12,753 nucleotides of DNA from JBCBZH01 sp039815415 (GCA_039815415.1 JBCBZH010000106.1:1-12753); one strand, 5' to 3'; counted from the first letter of the stretch, positions 5,785 through 12,317 are shown. Made by a program: numbers and translations. Notes: generated from the sequence alone by a model not told the origin.

Positions 5785-6975
5785 TCAATCGATCAGAGCC
5801 GGAAGGATGCGCTGCTGGAGCGCAAGCCACGTCGACTTGTCCGGTTGCTCGTGGATGGTCCATCCGTTGAACACCGCCACGATGTCGTGCTCGGGCGAGA
5901 CGAGCAGGAACTGGCCGCCATAGCCGTTGGCCGCGAAGATGCGTGCGTGCCCGTTCTCGTGGCGAGGCACCCACCACTGGTAGCCATACCCGATGGACTG
6001 TGGCCCACGGATGTGGGGAACCACCGGCGCGGTGGACGCCTCGACCCACTCGCGTGAGATCACCTGGGTGCCGTTCCACTCGCCGCCTCGAAGGAACAGA
6101 TACCCGATCCGCGCCAGGTCCTCGGTACGGAGGTACAGCCCCCCCTCGGTGTCAGCCTCGCCATCCGGCGTGATCTTCCAGTAGATGGCGTCGATGCCGA
6201 GGGGCTGAAAGAGTCGGTCACGGGCCCAGTCGTCAGCTCGTTGGCCTGTTGCCTCGCGGAGAATCTTCCCGATCAGGACGCTGGCGCCGTCGTTGTACTG
6301 CCACCGGGTGCCGGGCTGCGAGTCGGAGGGCTTGTCGAGCACAAACTGGATCCAGGCGTCACTGGCTTCCAGCTTGATGGTGTCGTGCTCGTCGCTGTCA
6401 TAGCCGCCGGTGTCTTGCCAGAGCAGTCCGCTTCGCATGGTAAGCAGATCTTCGAGCGTCATCGCCTCCTTGCGCGCGTCTGTCTCGAAAGGACGGTAGG
6501 CCTCGAAAAAGGACATCGCAGGTACGTGGACATCCTCAATATGCCCGTCGTCGATGGCGATGCCGAGAGCAGCAGACAGCACACTCTTGGTGACGGATTG
6601 GAGCGAGTGCAAGTCGGTGTCCTTGAGGTACGGGTGCCAGTCCGGGTGATCGTAGTTGTACGGGTAATTGGTGGTGTCGTACTGCGCGGCGAGCGTCTCG
6701 TAGTCCTGCTCGAAGCGGTAGTCCGCCACCACGCGGCCATGCCGGATCAGCATAAAGGCGTCGATGTACCCGTAGGCACCGGATTCCATGTCCGCTACGA
6801 TGGCCGCAACGGTGTCGGGATGGATGCCTTCGGCCTCGGGCGTGGACACCTCCCAGGTTTCGCCCGGCCACGAGATCGCGGCCTGGCCCCACGCCAGCGT
6901 CGAGCTGGCGACTGCAACGACGGAAGCAAGGAGGATGCGTCGCCAGCTCGAGGCGTGTGGTGAGAAACGGGGCAT
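5785..6975 (-). CDS. Exported serine hydrolase of the beta-lactamase (class C / PBP-like) family
   Basis: This 396-aa protein has an N-terminal signal peptide (RRILLASVVAVASSTLAWG, likely cleavage near residue 30), so it acts in the periplasm or outside. The catalytic Ser-x-x-Lys is SVTK at residues 127-130 (LHSLQSVTKSVLSAALGIA). The second element is WQYNDGASVLIGKIL, with Tyr at ~227; it reads Y-N-D rather than the usual Y-x-N. The last glycine-rich element is probably ANGYGGQFLLVSPE near the C-terminus, replacing KTG/HxG. Members include esterases, D-aminopeptidases and PBP4*-type proteins, and the substrate cannot be told from sequence. The gene is convergent with the phosphate operon. Two copies of the genome's iterated 12-mer lie inside its signal-peptide codons, and a hairpin terminator at 7052-7080 separates it from the upstream isomerase, so it is probably transcribed alone. 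Confidence 0.9.
   Translation of the reverse strand: MPRFSPHASSWRRILLASVVAVASSTLAWGQAAISWPGETWEVSTPEAEGIHPDTVAAIVADMESGAYGYIDAFMLIRHGRVVADYRFEQDYETLAAQYDTTNYPYNYDHPDWHPYLKDTDLHSLQSVTKSVLSAALGIAIDDGHIEDVHVPAMSFFEAYRPFETDARKEAMTLEDLLTMRSGLLWQDTGGYDSDEHDTIKLEASDAWIQFVLDKPSDSQPGTRWQYNDGASVLIGKILREATGQRADDWARDRLFQPLGIDAIYWKITPDGEADTEGGLYLRTEDLARIGYLFLRGGEWNGTQVISREWVEASTAPVVPHIRGPQSIGYGYQWWVPRHENGHARIFAANGYGGQFLLVSPEHDIVAVFNGWTIHEQPDKSTWLALQQRILPALID
6900..6952. repeat. Inverted pair of the iterated repeat within signal-peptide codons
   Basis: TCGAGCTGGCGAC (6900-6912) and GTCGCCAGCTCGA (6939-6951) form a perfect 13-bp inverted repeat with a 26-base loop. It encodes Ala-Ser-Ser stretches at both ends of the serine hydrolase signal peptide. 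In mRNA this would be a strong hairpin starting about 24 bases after the start codon. Confidence 0.8.
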
Positions 6976-7051
6976 CGCGCCAAGTGGTTGTCTGGATTCA
7001 GGATACGGCGCGGGTATTCCTGGGGACCGCTGAAACGCCTCCAGACAACGA

Positions 7052-7080
7052 CGAGGCCGCGCCCAGCGGACGCGGCCTCG
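7052..7080 (-). terminator. GC-rich terminator hairpin after the prolyl isomerase
   Basis: CGAGGCCGCG (7052-7061) and CGCGGCCTCG (7071-7080) form a perfect 10-bp stem around a 9-base loop. It lies 24 bases past the isomerase stop and 76 bases before the serine hydrolase start on the same strand. No clear U-run follows. Confidence 0.6.
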
Positions 7081-7104
7081 AGATCGGGACTACCGAAGAA
7101 GGAG

Positions 7105-7626
7105 CTACGCTTCTGAGATGGTGATGCTGTCCATCGTATCGCCCTGCTGGATGGCATCCACCACATCCTGGCCTTGAACCACCTGGCCGAAGACTGTGTG
7201 GCGGCCATTGAGGTGGGGCTGCGGCGCATGCGTGATGAAGAACTGACTGCCGTTGGTGTTCGGGCCCGCGTTCGCCATCGAGATGACGCCGGTCTCGTGT
7301 GTGAGCGGGTTGCCCTGCGTCTCGTCCTCGAAGCGGTAGCCCGGGCCGCCGGAGCCCGTTCCCGTTGGGTCGCCACCCTGGATCATGAAGTTGGAGATCA
7401 CGCGGTGGAACGTCAACCCGTCGTAGAAGCCGTCCTTCGCCAGCACGACGAAGTTGTTGACCGTCTTGGGGGCGTGTTGCGGGTGGAGGTCAAGGACGAT
7501 GTCGCCCTTGGGGGTGGAGATGGTCGCCCGGTATGTGGTGTCCGGGTCGATCTGCATCGCGTGCGGGGCGGGGTACTGCTGAGCCATTGGGGAGGAGAGA
7601 GGTAGGATGGGGTAGTGCTGAGCCAT
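7105..7626 (-). CDS. Cyclophilin-type peptidyl-prolyl cis-trans isomerase
   Basis: This protein of 173 aa, or 160 aa from the second ATG at 7587, is a complete cyclophilin domain that speeds proline isomerisation during folding. The catalytic block FHRVISNFMIQGGDPTGTG carries the Arg, Phe and Gln of the active site. MANAGPNTNGSQFFITHAP and HLNGRHTVFGQV are the other signature blocks. No signal peptide is visible, so it is probably cytoplasmic. The start is ambiguous: a 39-bp in-frame duplication gives two copies of the start region, MAQHYP at 7626 and MAQQYP at 7587, each after the same TCTCTCCTCCC context. The ancestral start is probably one of these copies; which is used cannot be told. NAD kinase lies upstream on the same strand, 108 bases away, and a GC hairpin follows the gene. 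Confidence 0.95.
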   Translation of the reverse strand: MAQHYPILPLSSPMAQQYPAPHAMQIDPDTTYRATISTPKGDIVLDLHPQHAPKTVNNFVVLAKDGFYDGLTFHRVISNFMIQGGDPTGTGSGGPGYRFEDETQGNPLTHETGVISMANAGPNTNGSQFFITHAPQPHLNGRHTVFGQVVQGQDVVDAIQQGDTMDSITISEA

Positions 7627-7638
7627 TGGGAGGAGAGA
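7569..7638. repeat. 39-bp tandem duplication of the isomerase start region
   Basis: GGGGTACTGCTGAGCCATTG and GGGGTAGTGCTGAGCCATTG (plus strand) recur 39 bases apart, each followed by AGGAGAGA (one G differs). Each unit carries one ATG of the isomerase, in the same frame. Confidence 0.85.
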
Positions 7639-7696
7639 TTGCGACGGACAGCTGGAAAAGTTCCCATTCGCTCGTTGCCGTCAGCGTTGGACGCGC

Positions 7697-7708
7697 CTCG
7701 AGCTGGCG
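7697..7708. repeat. Iterated 12-mer, single intergenic copy
   Basis: An exact CTCGAGCTGGCG lies in the 108-bp gap between the NAD kinase stop and the isomerase start. The flanks fit the longer consensus (CCTCGAGCTGGCGAC). Confidence 0.8.
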
Positions 7709-7734
7709 ACACGGGGAAGCTTCTGTCTCGGAAC

Positions 7735-8625
7735 TCAAAACACGCCGCTCTGGCCCCACTTGAGCTTGTCGCGAATGGTGGCGAAGTAGTCGCGGTCGGG
7801 GAGCGTGAGCAGGCGGACGGTGTGCTCGCTGCGGCGAATGCGGATGATGGTGTCCTCAGCGTCGATCAGTGTGGACACGCCATCCACGGCGAAGGCAACA
7901 GGGTGACCGCGTGTGCTGACGTGGAGCCGGAGTTCAGCAGAAGACGGCAGCACAATGGGGCGCGCGGTGAGCGTGTGCGGGGCGATGGGGGAGATGGAGA
8001 TGCAGTCCGAGCCCGGGGCCAGAATGGGGCCACCTACGGAGAGGGCATAGGCTGTCGAGCCGGTCGGTGTGGAGACGATCAGGCCATCGGCCCAGTACGT
8101 GTTGAGGTAGATGTCATCGACGTAGGCCTCGACCGCGATCATGGACGTCGTGCCGCTCTTGTCGACGACCACATCGTTCAGTGCCCAGGTCGCCAGCTCG
8201 AGCTGAGGAAGGTCCAGGTCATCCACGCTCACATCGAGCGTCATCCGGTCTTCGATGCCATACTGCCCGTCGGCGATGCGACTGAGGACCTCATGTAGCT
8301 CCTGAACTTCCACTTTGGTCAGGAACCCGAGGCGGCCCATATTGACGCCGAGGATGGGCGTTTCGGAATCGCCGCTGGCATGGGCGGCACGCATGAGGGA
8401 GCCGTCTCCGCCGAACGAGAGCAGGACATCGGAGCGAGCCGAGAGGGCGTCGGTGGCCGCCTCCTGGCACAGGGTGGCGTCCGTCAGGCCGCGCGTGGCT
8501 AGACCGTTGGCAAGTTCATGATGCAGGCAGACGCCATGCCCTTGCTCCGTGAGCCAGCCAATGAGCTGGCCGACGGGGTCCCATAGCTCGGGCTTGGAGG
8601 TATTGCCGGTGATGCCAAACGTCAA
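7735..8625 (-). CDS. nadK: NAD kinase
   Basis: This 296-aa enzyme phosphorylates NAD to NADP in the cytoplasm. I see GGDG at residues 72-75 (LLSFGGDGSLMRAA), the NMGRLGFLT block (~95-103) for nucleotide binding, the ND pair at 150-151 (WALNDVVV), and the C-terminal glycine-rich block DGLIVSTPTGSTAYALSVGG at 180-199, all typical of the family. I place the start at TTG 8625 (MTFGITGN). The frame is open further up to 8787, but that region overlaps the divergent oxidoreductase start at 8734 and has no conserved sequence. No ATG or GTG gives a better family N-terminus. The iterated 12-mer at 8191-8202 is read as Leu-Glu-Leu-Ala at residues 142-145. NADP supply fits loosely with the divergent NAD(P)H oxidoreductase next door. 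Confidence 0.93.
   Translation of the reverse strand: MTFGITGNTSKPELWDPVGQLIGWLTEQGHGVCLHHELANGLATRGLTDATLCQEAATDALSARSDVLLSFGGDGSLMRAAHASGDSETPILGVNMGRLGFLTKVEVQELHEVLSRIADGQYGIEDRMTLDVSVDDLDLPQLELATWALNDVVVDKSGTTSMIAVEAYVDDIYLNTYWADGLIVSTPTGSTAYALSVGGPILAPGSDCISISPIAPHTLTARPIVLPSSAELRLHVSTRGHPVAFAVDGVSTLIDAEDTIIRIRRSEHTVRLLTLPDRDYFATIRDKLKWGQSGVF
8191..8202. repeat. Iterated 12-mer within nadK, near-palindromic extension
   Basis: CGCCAGCTCGAG continues as CTGAGG, so 8191-8208 is one change from the full 18-bp palindrome. It is read on the minus strand in frame as Leu-Glu-Leu-Ala. Confidence 0.8.
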
Positions 8626-8733
8626 GGGCGTGCAGTCGGGTGAGGGAGCAGTACGTCTCTCGGTGGCGCTACGTTCTGGGAGGCACGGGCTCAGCCTTCT
8701 CGCCGTGCATTCCAACCGTATCCCCTTTGATCC

Positions 8734-9972
8734 ATGCACATCGTCATCCTCGGGAACGGCATCGCGGGCGTGACCGCCGCGCGGCATGTTCGCAAGCTCG
8801 ATGCGGAGGCTCAGATCACGATGGTCTCAGGAGAGACGCGCGAGCCGTACGCGCGGACGGCGCTCATGTACATCTACATGGGGACGCTCACGCAGCCGCA
8901 CACGTGGCTCTACGAGGAGGACTTCTGGGCCAAGAACCGCATCGAGCGCGTCTGGGACCACGCGCACGGCCTCGACACGGCGCGCAAGGTGATCGATCTC
9001 GACGGCGGCGAGCTGGCGTACGACCGCCTCTTGCTGGCGACGGGATCGGTGCCGTTCATCCCGCCGTGGCCCGGCCACCAGCTCGAGGGCGTGCAGGGGC
9101 TCTACCACCTGGGCGACTTGGAACGCTTGGAAGCAGCAACGCCTCAGCTCGAGCATGGCATCGTGGTGGGAGGGGGTCTGATCGGCGTCGAGCTGGCGGA
9201 GATGCTGCGGGTTCGGGGCAAGAACGTGACGTTCTTGGTGCGGGAGGAGCGCTACATGCCATTGATTCTGGTGGAGGAGGAGAGCGCGCTGGTGGCTGAC
9301 GCCATTCGCCAGCACGGCGTAGATCTTCGGCTGGGGACGGAGGTGGAGCGGATCGAGGGAGCGGGTTGTGTGGAGGCCGTCGTGGCGTCGGACGGCGACC
9401 GCATCGAGACGACCTGGGTGGGCGTCGGGACCGGCGTGCGGCCCAACGTGGAGTGGCTAGACGGATCGGGCGTCGAGATCGACCGGGGGGTGCTGGTGGA
9501 CGAAGCGCTTCAGACCAACGTGCCTGGCGTCTACGCAGCGGGCGACTGCGCGCAGCTTCGCCTGCCGCCGGGGGCCGAGCCTCCGACGCGGCCCATCTGG
9601 TACACAGCTCGCCTGCAGGGCGCCACGGCTGCTTTCGGATTGGTGGGCCGCCCACGCACGTATGCTCCCGGCGTGTTCTTCAACTCAGCCAAGTTCTTCG
9701 ACCTCGAGTACCAGACCTACGGCCACGCCACGGGAGAGCCTCGAGCTGGCGAGGCCAACTGGCTGGTGTCCGATGGCCGCCGCTCCGTTCGCATCCAGCA
9801 CCGCACCGATGCCTCGCAGGCGGTCGTGGGCGTGACCAGCCTGGGCGTGCGCCTCCGCCAGGAGATATGCAGCCAGTGGATCGCCGACGGCGTTTCCTTA
9901 GATACCGCTCGTCGCCAGCTCGAGCTGGCGGACTTCGACCCGGAGTTCGCGCGGTCGCTCGCTTCCACATAA
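8734..9972 (+). CDS. FAD-dependent NAD(P)H oxidoreductase (pyridine nucleotide-disulphide reductase fold)
   Basis: This 412-aa soluble flavoprotein has an N-terminal FAD-binding GNGIAG at residues 7-12, ATGSVP at 102-107, a second Rossmann motif GGGLIGVELAEML from 146 for NAD(P)H, GTGVRPN at 232-238 and the FAD-closing VYAAGDCAQ around 267-274. There is no CxxxxC redox disulphide, so it resembles rubredoxin or ferredoxin reductases and the NirB N-terminal domain rather than a disulphide reductase. The C-terminal ~110 residues are probably an interface domain. The start ATG 8734 has no Shine-Dalgarno. The polyferredoxin gene starts 22 or 52 bases after the stop, and an exported cytochrome follows, so the likely role is passing NAD(P)H electrons to the Fe-S membrane protein. 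The 3' end contains a perfect 18-bp copy of the iterated palindrome (RQLELAD). The electron partner is inferred. Confidence 0.88.
   Translation: MHIVILGNGIAGVTAARHVRKLDAEAQITMVSGETREPYARTALMYIYMGTLTQPHTWLYEEDFWAKNRIERVWDHAHGLDTARKVIDLDGGELAYDRLLLATGSVPFIPPWPGHQLEGVQGLYHLGDLERLEAATPQLEHGIVVGGGLIGVELAEMLRVRGKNVTFLVREERYMPLILVEEESALVADAIRQHGVDLRLGTEVERIEGAGCVEAVVASDGDRIETTWVGVGTGVRPNVEWLDGSGVEIDRGVLVDEALQTNVPGVYAAGDCAQLRLPPGAEPPTRPIWYTARLQGATAAFGLVGRPRTYAPGVFFNSAKFFDLEYQTYGHATGEPRAGEANWLVSDGRRSVRIQHRTDASQAVVGVTSLGVRLRQEICSQWIADGVSLDTARRQLELADFDPEFARSLAST
9187..9198. repeat. Iterated repeat, one-mismatch copy in CDS
   Basis: GTCGAGCTGGCG differs from the 12-mer at one base. It encodes Val-Glu-Leu-Ala in the NAD(P)H-binding motif of the oxidoreductase, so here protein constraint may explain the sequence. 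Confidence 0.5.
9740..9751. repeat. Iterated 12-mer in CDS, alternative frame
   Basis: An exact CTCGAGCTGGCG is read as Pro-Arg-Ala-Gly-Glu across CCT CGA GCT GGC GAG. It is therefore not kept by a Leu-Glu-Leu-Ala protein motif. Confidence 0.8.
9913..9930. repeat. Perfect 18-bp palindrome CGCCAGCTCGAGCTGGCG
   Basis: This is two overlapping inverted 12-mers forming a fully symmetric 18-bp site near the 3' end of the oxidoreductase gene, read in frame as Arg-Gln-Leu-Glu-Leu-Ala. It is the most complete form of the repeat in the window. Confidence 0.9.
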
Positions 9973-9994
9973 AGTCATCTGGTCGCGTCGTAGC

Positions 9995-11440
9995 ATGCTA
10001 CAACGCGATGCCGATGCTTCCCCGATGCCTGACATCCCGATCTACAACGCTCCCGCCGACCGCAGCCTCGCGCTGTTCGATTCCCCGACGTGGCGCCCGA
10101 CGTGGGTGCAGCGGGTCGGGCTGGTGCTGGTGGCGGTCGGGCTGGGCGCCGCAGTGGTGGCGTGGGCAAGCGGGCTGGCGGCGAGCCATGCGCTGCTGTT
10201 GTCCGTGCTGTCGCTCGGCGGCGTCAGTCTTGGCGGGCTGGTGTACGCGTTCGGCGGGCTGCATGAGCCGAAGGGCGTCCGCACAGAAGGCACCATGTTC
10301 GCCAGCTCGATGGCGCGCGGGGCTGTGGGATGGGTACTCGCGCTGGTGTTGACGGGGCTGTACCTCTGCCTCTACATCCAACCGGCACTGCTGGCCGGGC
10401 TGATCCCCCTCGGCGATCCACTCAGCCAGCTCCTCCGCAACATGCCCGCGACGCTGGAGAACGGCGGGCAGTGGTTCCTCTACGGGACCATCTACACGCT
10501 GGCGGTCTGCGTGATGGGTGTCCGAGCCGCCGTGCGCTACCGTCACAGTCGCTACCACCTGATCCGCACCGCGAGCGTCTCGTTTGTTCAACTCGGGCTG
10601 GCGTTTCTGCTGCCGCAACTCCTCGTGCGCCTGGGCGAGCCAGAGATCTACCCGAGCTACTTCTGGCCGCTCGACTGGGACCTCATCTTCCCGTCGTCCG
10701 TCAGCGCGTTGCAGGAGGCGGGCGGCGTGGGCGTGTTCATGCTCGTCTGGGGCACGTTCCTGACGCTCATCGCGACGCCCGTCCTGACCTACTTCTTCGG
10801 CAAGCGGTGGTACTGCTCGTGGGTCTGCGGCTGCGGCGGGCTTGCGGAGACTGCAGGCGACCCCTTCCGCCACCTTTCCCCGAAGGGCACGCGGGCATGG
10901 AAGATCGAGCGATGGATGGTCCACGGCGTGCTGGTGTTCGTCATCCTTGTCACCGCCGTTATGTGGATTGCTGCCGCGGCCAACGTGGCCTGGATCGACG
11001 GGCTGGCGGGGGCACTCTCGGGGACCTACGGTTTTTGGATCGGGGCGATGTTTGCAGGCGTGGCGGGCGTCGGGTTCTACCCGGTGCTGGGCAGCCGCAT
11101 CTGGTGCCGCTATGGGTGCCCGATGGCGGCCATCCTGGGCCTCCAGCAGCGCTTCTTCTCACGCTTCCGCATCACCACCAACGGCGGCCAGTGCATCTCG
11201 TGCGGCCAGTGCTCGGCCTACTGCGAGATGGGGATCGACGTGAAGGCGTACGCGCAGCGCGGCCAGAACATCGTCCGGGCGAGCTGCGTGGGCTGCGGCA
11301 TCTGCGCGACTGTCTGCCCGCGTGGCGTTCTCAAGCTGGAGAACGGCCCGGAGACGAGCGGGGCGGCTCGAGCGGGCGTCCCAGTCAACAACCTGATCGG
11401 CGACCTAGAGATTCTGGACCCGGAGTGGGCCGGAGGCTGA
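9995..11440 (+). CDS. Polytopic membrane 4Fe-4S protein (NapH/NosR-like polyferredoxin)
   Basis: This protein has 481 aa from ATG 9995, or 471 aa from ATG 10025, which gives a cleaner N-terminus (MPDIPIYN). About eight hydrophobic segments are visible, for example around residues 40-58, 65-87, 109-128, 164-183, 194-212, 245-268, 308-333 and 340-365. Between and after them lie the cysteine motifs of the NapH/NosR/CcoG type: CSWVCGC at 274-280 and WCRYGCP at 370-376. Two 4Fe-4S ferredoxin clusters follow near the C-terminus, CISCGQCSAYC at 400-410 and CVGCGICATVCP at 431-442. Related proteins move electrons between the quinol pool or cytosol and periplasmic redox partners. The flavoprotein upstream and cytochrome downstream suggest it is the membrane step of an electron chain. 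A degenerate iterated-repeat hairpin follows the stop within 3 bases. Confidence 0.87.
   Translation: MLQRDADASPMPDIPIYNAPADRSLALFDSPTWRPTWVQRVGLVLVAVGLGAAVVAWASGLAASHALLLSVLSLGGVSLGGLVYAFGGLHEPKGVRTEGTMFASSMARGAVGWVLALVLTGLYLCLYIQPALLAGLIPLGDPLSQLLRNMPATLENGGQWFLYGTIYTLAVCVMGVRAAVRYRHSRYHLIRTASVSFVQLGLAFLLPQLLVRLGEPEIYPSYFWPLDWDLIFPSSVSALQEAGGVGVFMLVWGTFLTLIATPVLTYFFGKRWYCSWVCGCGGLAETAGDPFRHLSPKGTRAWKIERWMVHGVLVFVILVTAVMWIAAAANVAWIDGLAGALSGTYGFWIGAMFAGVAGVGFYPVLGSRIWCRYGCPMAAILGLQQRFFSRFRITTNGGQCISCGQCSAYCEMGIDVKAYAQRGQNIVRASCVGCGICATVCPRGVLKLENGPETSGAARAGVPVNNLIGDLEILDPEWAGG
10300..10310. repeat. Iterated repeat, partial copy in CDS
   Basis: CGCCAGCTCGA followed by TGGCG gives a palindrome lacking two central bases. 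It encodes Phe-Ala-Ser-Ser-Met in the polyferredoxin, a different frame from the Leu-Glu-Leu-Ala reading. Confidence 0.55.
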
Positions 11441-11442
11441 GC

Positions 11443-11474
11443 CACCAGCTCGAGGGAGCGGGGACGCCTCGAGC
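11443..11474. terminator. Degenerate iterated-repeat hairpin after the polyferredoxin
   Basis: CACCAGCTCGAG (11443-11454) is one mismatch from the 12-mer. Its part GCTCGAGG (11448-11455) pairs with CCTCGAGC (11467-11474) across an 11-base loop, the same loop length as the hairpin at 5748-5782. It starts 2 bases after the stop codon. Function is inferred from position. Confidence 0.5.
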
Positions 11475-11539
11475 GGACGAGAGGCCTTGCATGGAACCCG
11501 GGAAATCCCGACGTTGCCTGTCCACTCGCCTCGTTGATT

Positions 11540-11986
11540 ATGCGTCTCGCGCTTCCGCTTCTCGTCTTCGCGCTGGTCGTCCTGGTGGCCTACACCCCGT
11601 CGCCTCTCACCAGCTCGACGGCCATCGCTTCGGAGGCTCATACAGACTGGGAGAACCTCCAGGTGTTGCCGGACTCGCTCTCGCAAGGTGAGCTGCGGGC
11701 CATCATGGACGGCTTCACGGAGGCGTTGGGCGTGCAGTGCAGCTTCTGCCACGTCTGGACCGAGGGCGGCCCGGACTTCCCCGCAGATGCCAAGTCGCAA
11801 AAGGAGGCGGCCCGAGGCATGATTCTCATGACATGGCAGATCAACGATGAGATCCTGCCTACCATCGACGGGATCGGGCACCACGGGCCGCCGACGGTGA
11901 CGTGCGACACCTGTCACCGGGGATCGCCCATGCCGACCATGGAGATGCACCACGAGGACGGAGAGGGGCACGATCACGACGGGTAG
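11540..11986 (+). CDS. Exported diheme c-type cytochrome, reaction-centre-cytochrome (CytoC_RC) type
   Basis: This 148-aa protein has a hydrophobic signal or anchor (MRLALPLLVFALVVLVAY). Two haem-binding sites are CSFCH at residues 67-71 and CDTCH at 122-126. The surrounding pattern (NLQVLP, then LRAIMDGFTEALGVQCSFCH, then EAARGMILMTWQIN, then TVTCDTCHRG) is that of the photosynthetic reaction-centre cytochrome family. In that family methionines upstream of each CxxCH act as axial haem ligands; Met56 and Met94/Met97 are candidates. Only half of the usual tetraheme protein is present, as in small non-photosynthetic relatives. The tail is rich in His, Asp and Glu (HHEDGEGHDHDG) and could bind metal. 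The start ATG 11540 is preferred; a TTG two codons upstream is also possible. It probably accepts or donates electrons in the periplasm with the adjacent polyferredoxin. Confidence 0.88.
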   Translation: MRLALPLLVFALVVLVAYTPSPLTSSTAIASEAHTDWENLQVLPDSLSQGELRAIMDGFTEALGVQCSFCHVWTEGGPDFPADAKSQKEAARGMILMTWQINDEILPTIDGIGHHGPPTVTCDTCHRGSPMPTMEMHHEDGEGHDHDG

Positions 11987-11992
11987 CCTTTT

Positions 11993-12034
11993 CTCGAGCT
12001 GGCGTCGGTAGGTTCGGACTCTCGCCACCTCGAC
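11993..12034. repeat. Inverted pair of iterated 12-mers between genes
   Basis: CTCGAGCTGGCG (11993-12004) faces CGCCACCTCGAC (12023-12034, two mismatches) across an 18-base loop. It fills the 52-bp gap after the cytochrome stop and ends 4 bases before the next ATG, so it could end transcription or mask that start. Confidence 0.65.
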
Positions 12035-12038
12035 GCCC

Positions 12039-12272
12039 ATGCCTACCCGCCTGCCAACCGACCCTCGCCCCCTCACGCCGGTCCGGGCAATCGTCCTGTA
12101 TGTGGTCTACACCGTGGTGTTCGCCCTCGGGGGCGGGCTGGCGGCTGGGATCATGGCCCTCGTGTTTGATGCCGTCAGCCCCGATGGCTCCGACCCTGCG
12201 GTCTATGCGATCACGTTCGGCGTGACGGGCTACATCGCGTATCGGTTGGCGCAGCGCGTGGCAGAAGGTTAG
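12039..12272 (+). CDS. Small membrane protein of unknown function
   Basis: This 77-aa protein has two likely membrane helices, VRAIVLYVVYTVVFALGGG (about residues 15-33, running on through AAGIMALVFDAV) and AVYAITFGVTGYIAYRLA (about 54-71). The short link carries Asp and Pro (SPDGSD). I recognise no family. It sits between the cytochrome and comM on the same strand with short gaps on both sides, each containing the iterated repeat. Hydrophobic pattern and codon use support real coding. It could belong to the upstream redox module or be independent. Confidence 0.6.
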   Translation: MPTRLPTDPRPLTPVRAIVLYVVYTVVFALGGGLAAGIMALVFDAVSPDGSDPAVYAITFGVTGYIAYRLAQRVAEG

Positions 12273-12276
12273 ATCT

Positions 12277-12288
12277 CGCCAGCTCGAG
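12277..12288. repeat. Iterated 12-mer, single copy upstream of comM
   Basis: An exact CGCCAGCTCGAG lies in the 45-bp gap between the small membrane protein stop and the comM ATG. The flanks TCGCCAGCTCGAGGG are the same as at 5770-5784. Confidence 0.8.
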
Positions 12289-12317
12289 GGTCTAATGGGG
12301 AAACCACCCCACCGCCT

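Noticed and set aside
9366..11691. Long overlapping open frames on both strands inside the flavoprotein and polyferredoxin genes (for example 9366-10352 +, 10330-11691 +, 9998-10924 -)
   Set aside because: They are Arg/Gly/Pro-rich translations typical of off-frame reading in high-GC DNA and have no recognisable motifs. The true frames carry full cofactor motifs.
512..12288. CRISPR array
   Set aside because: The repeated 12-mer is irregularly spaced, occurs in both orientations and lies inside genes. There are no regular spacers or cas genes.
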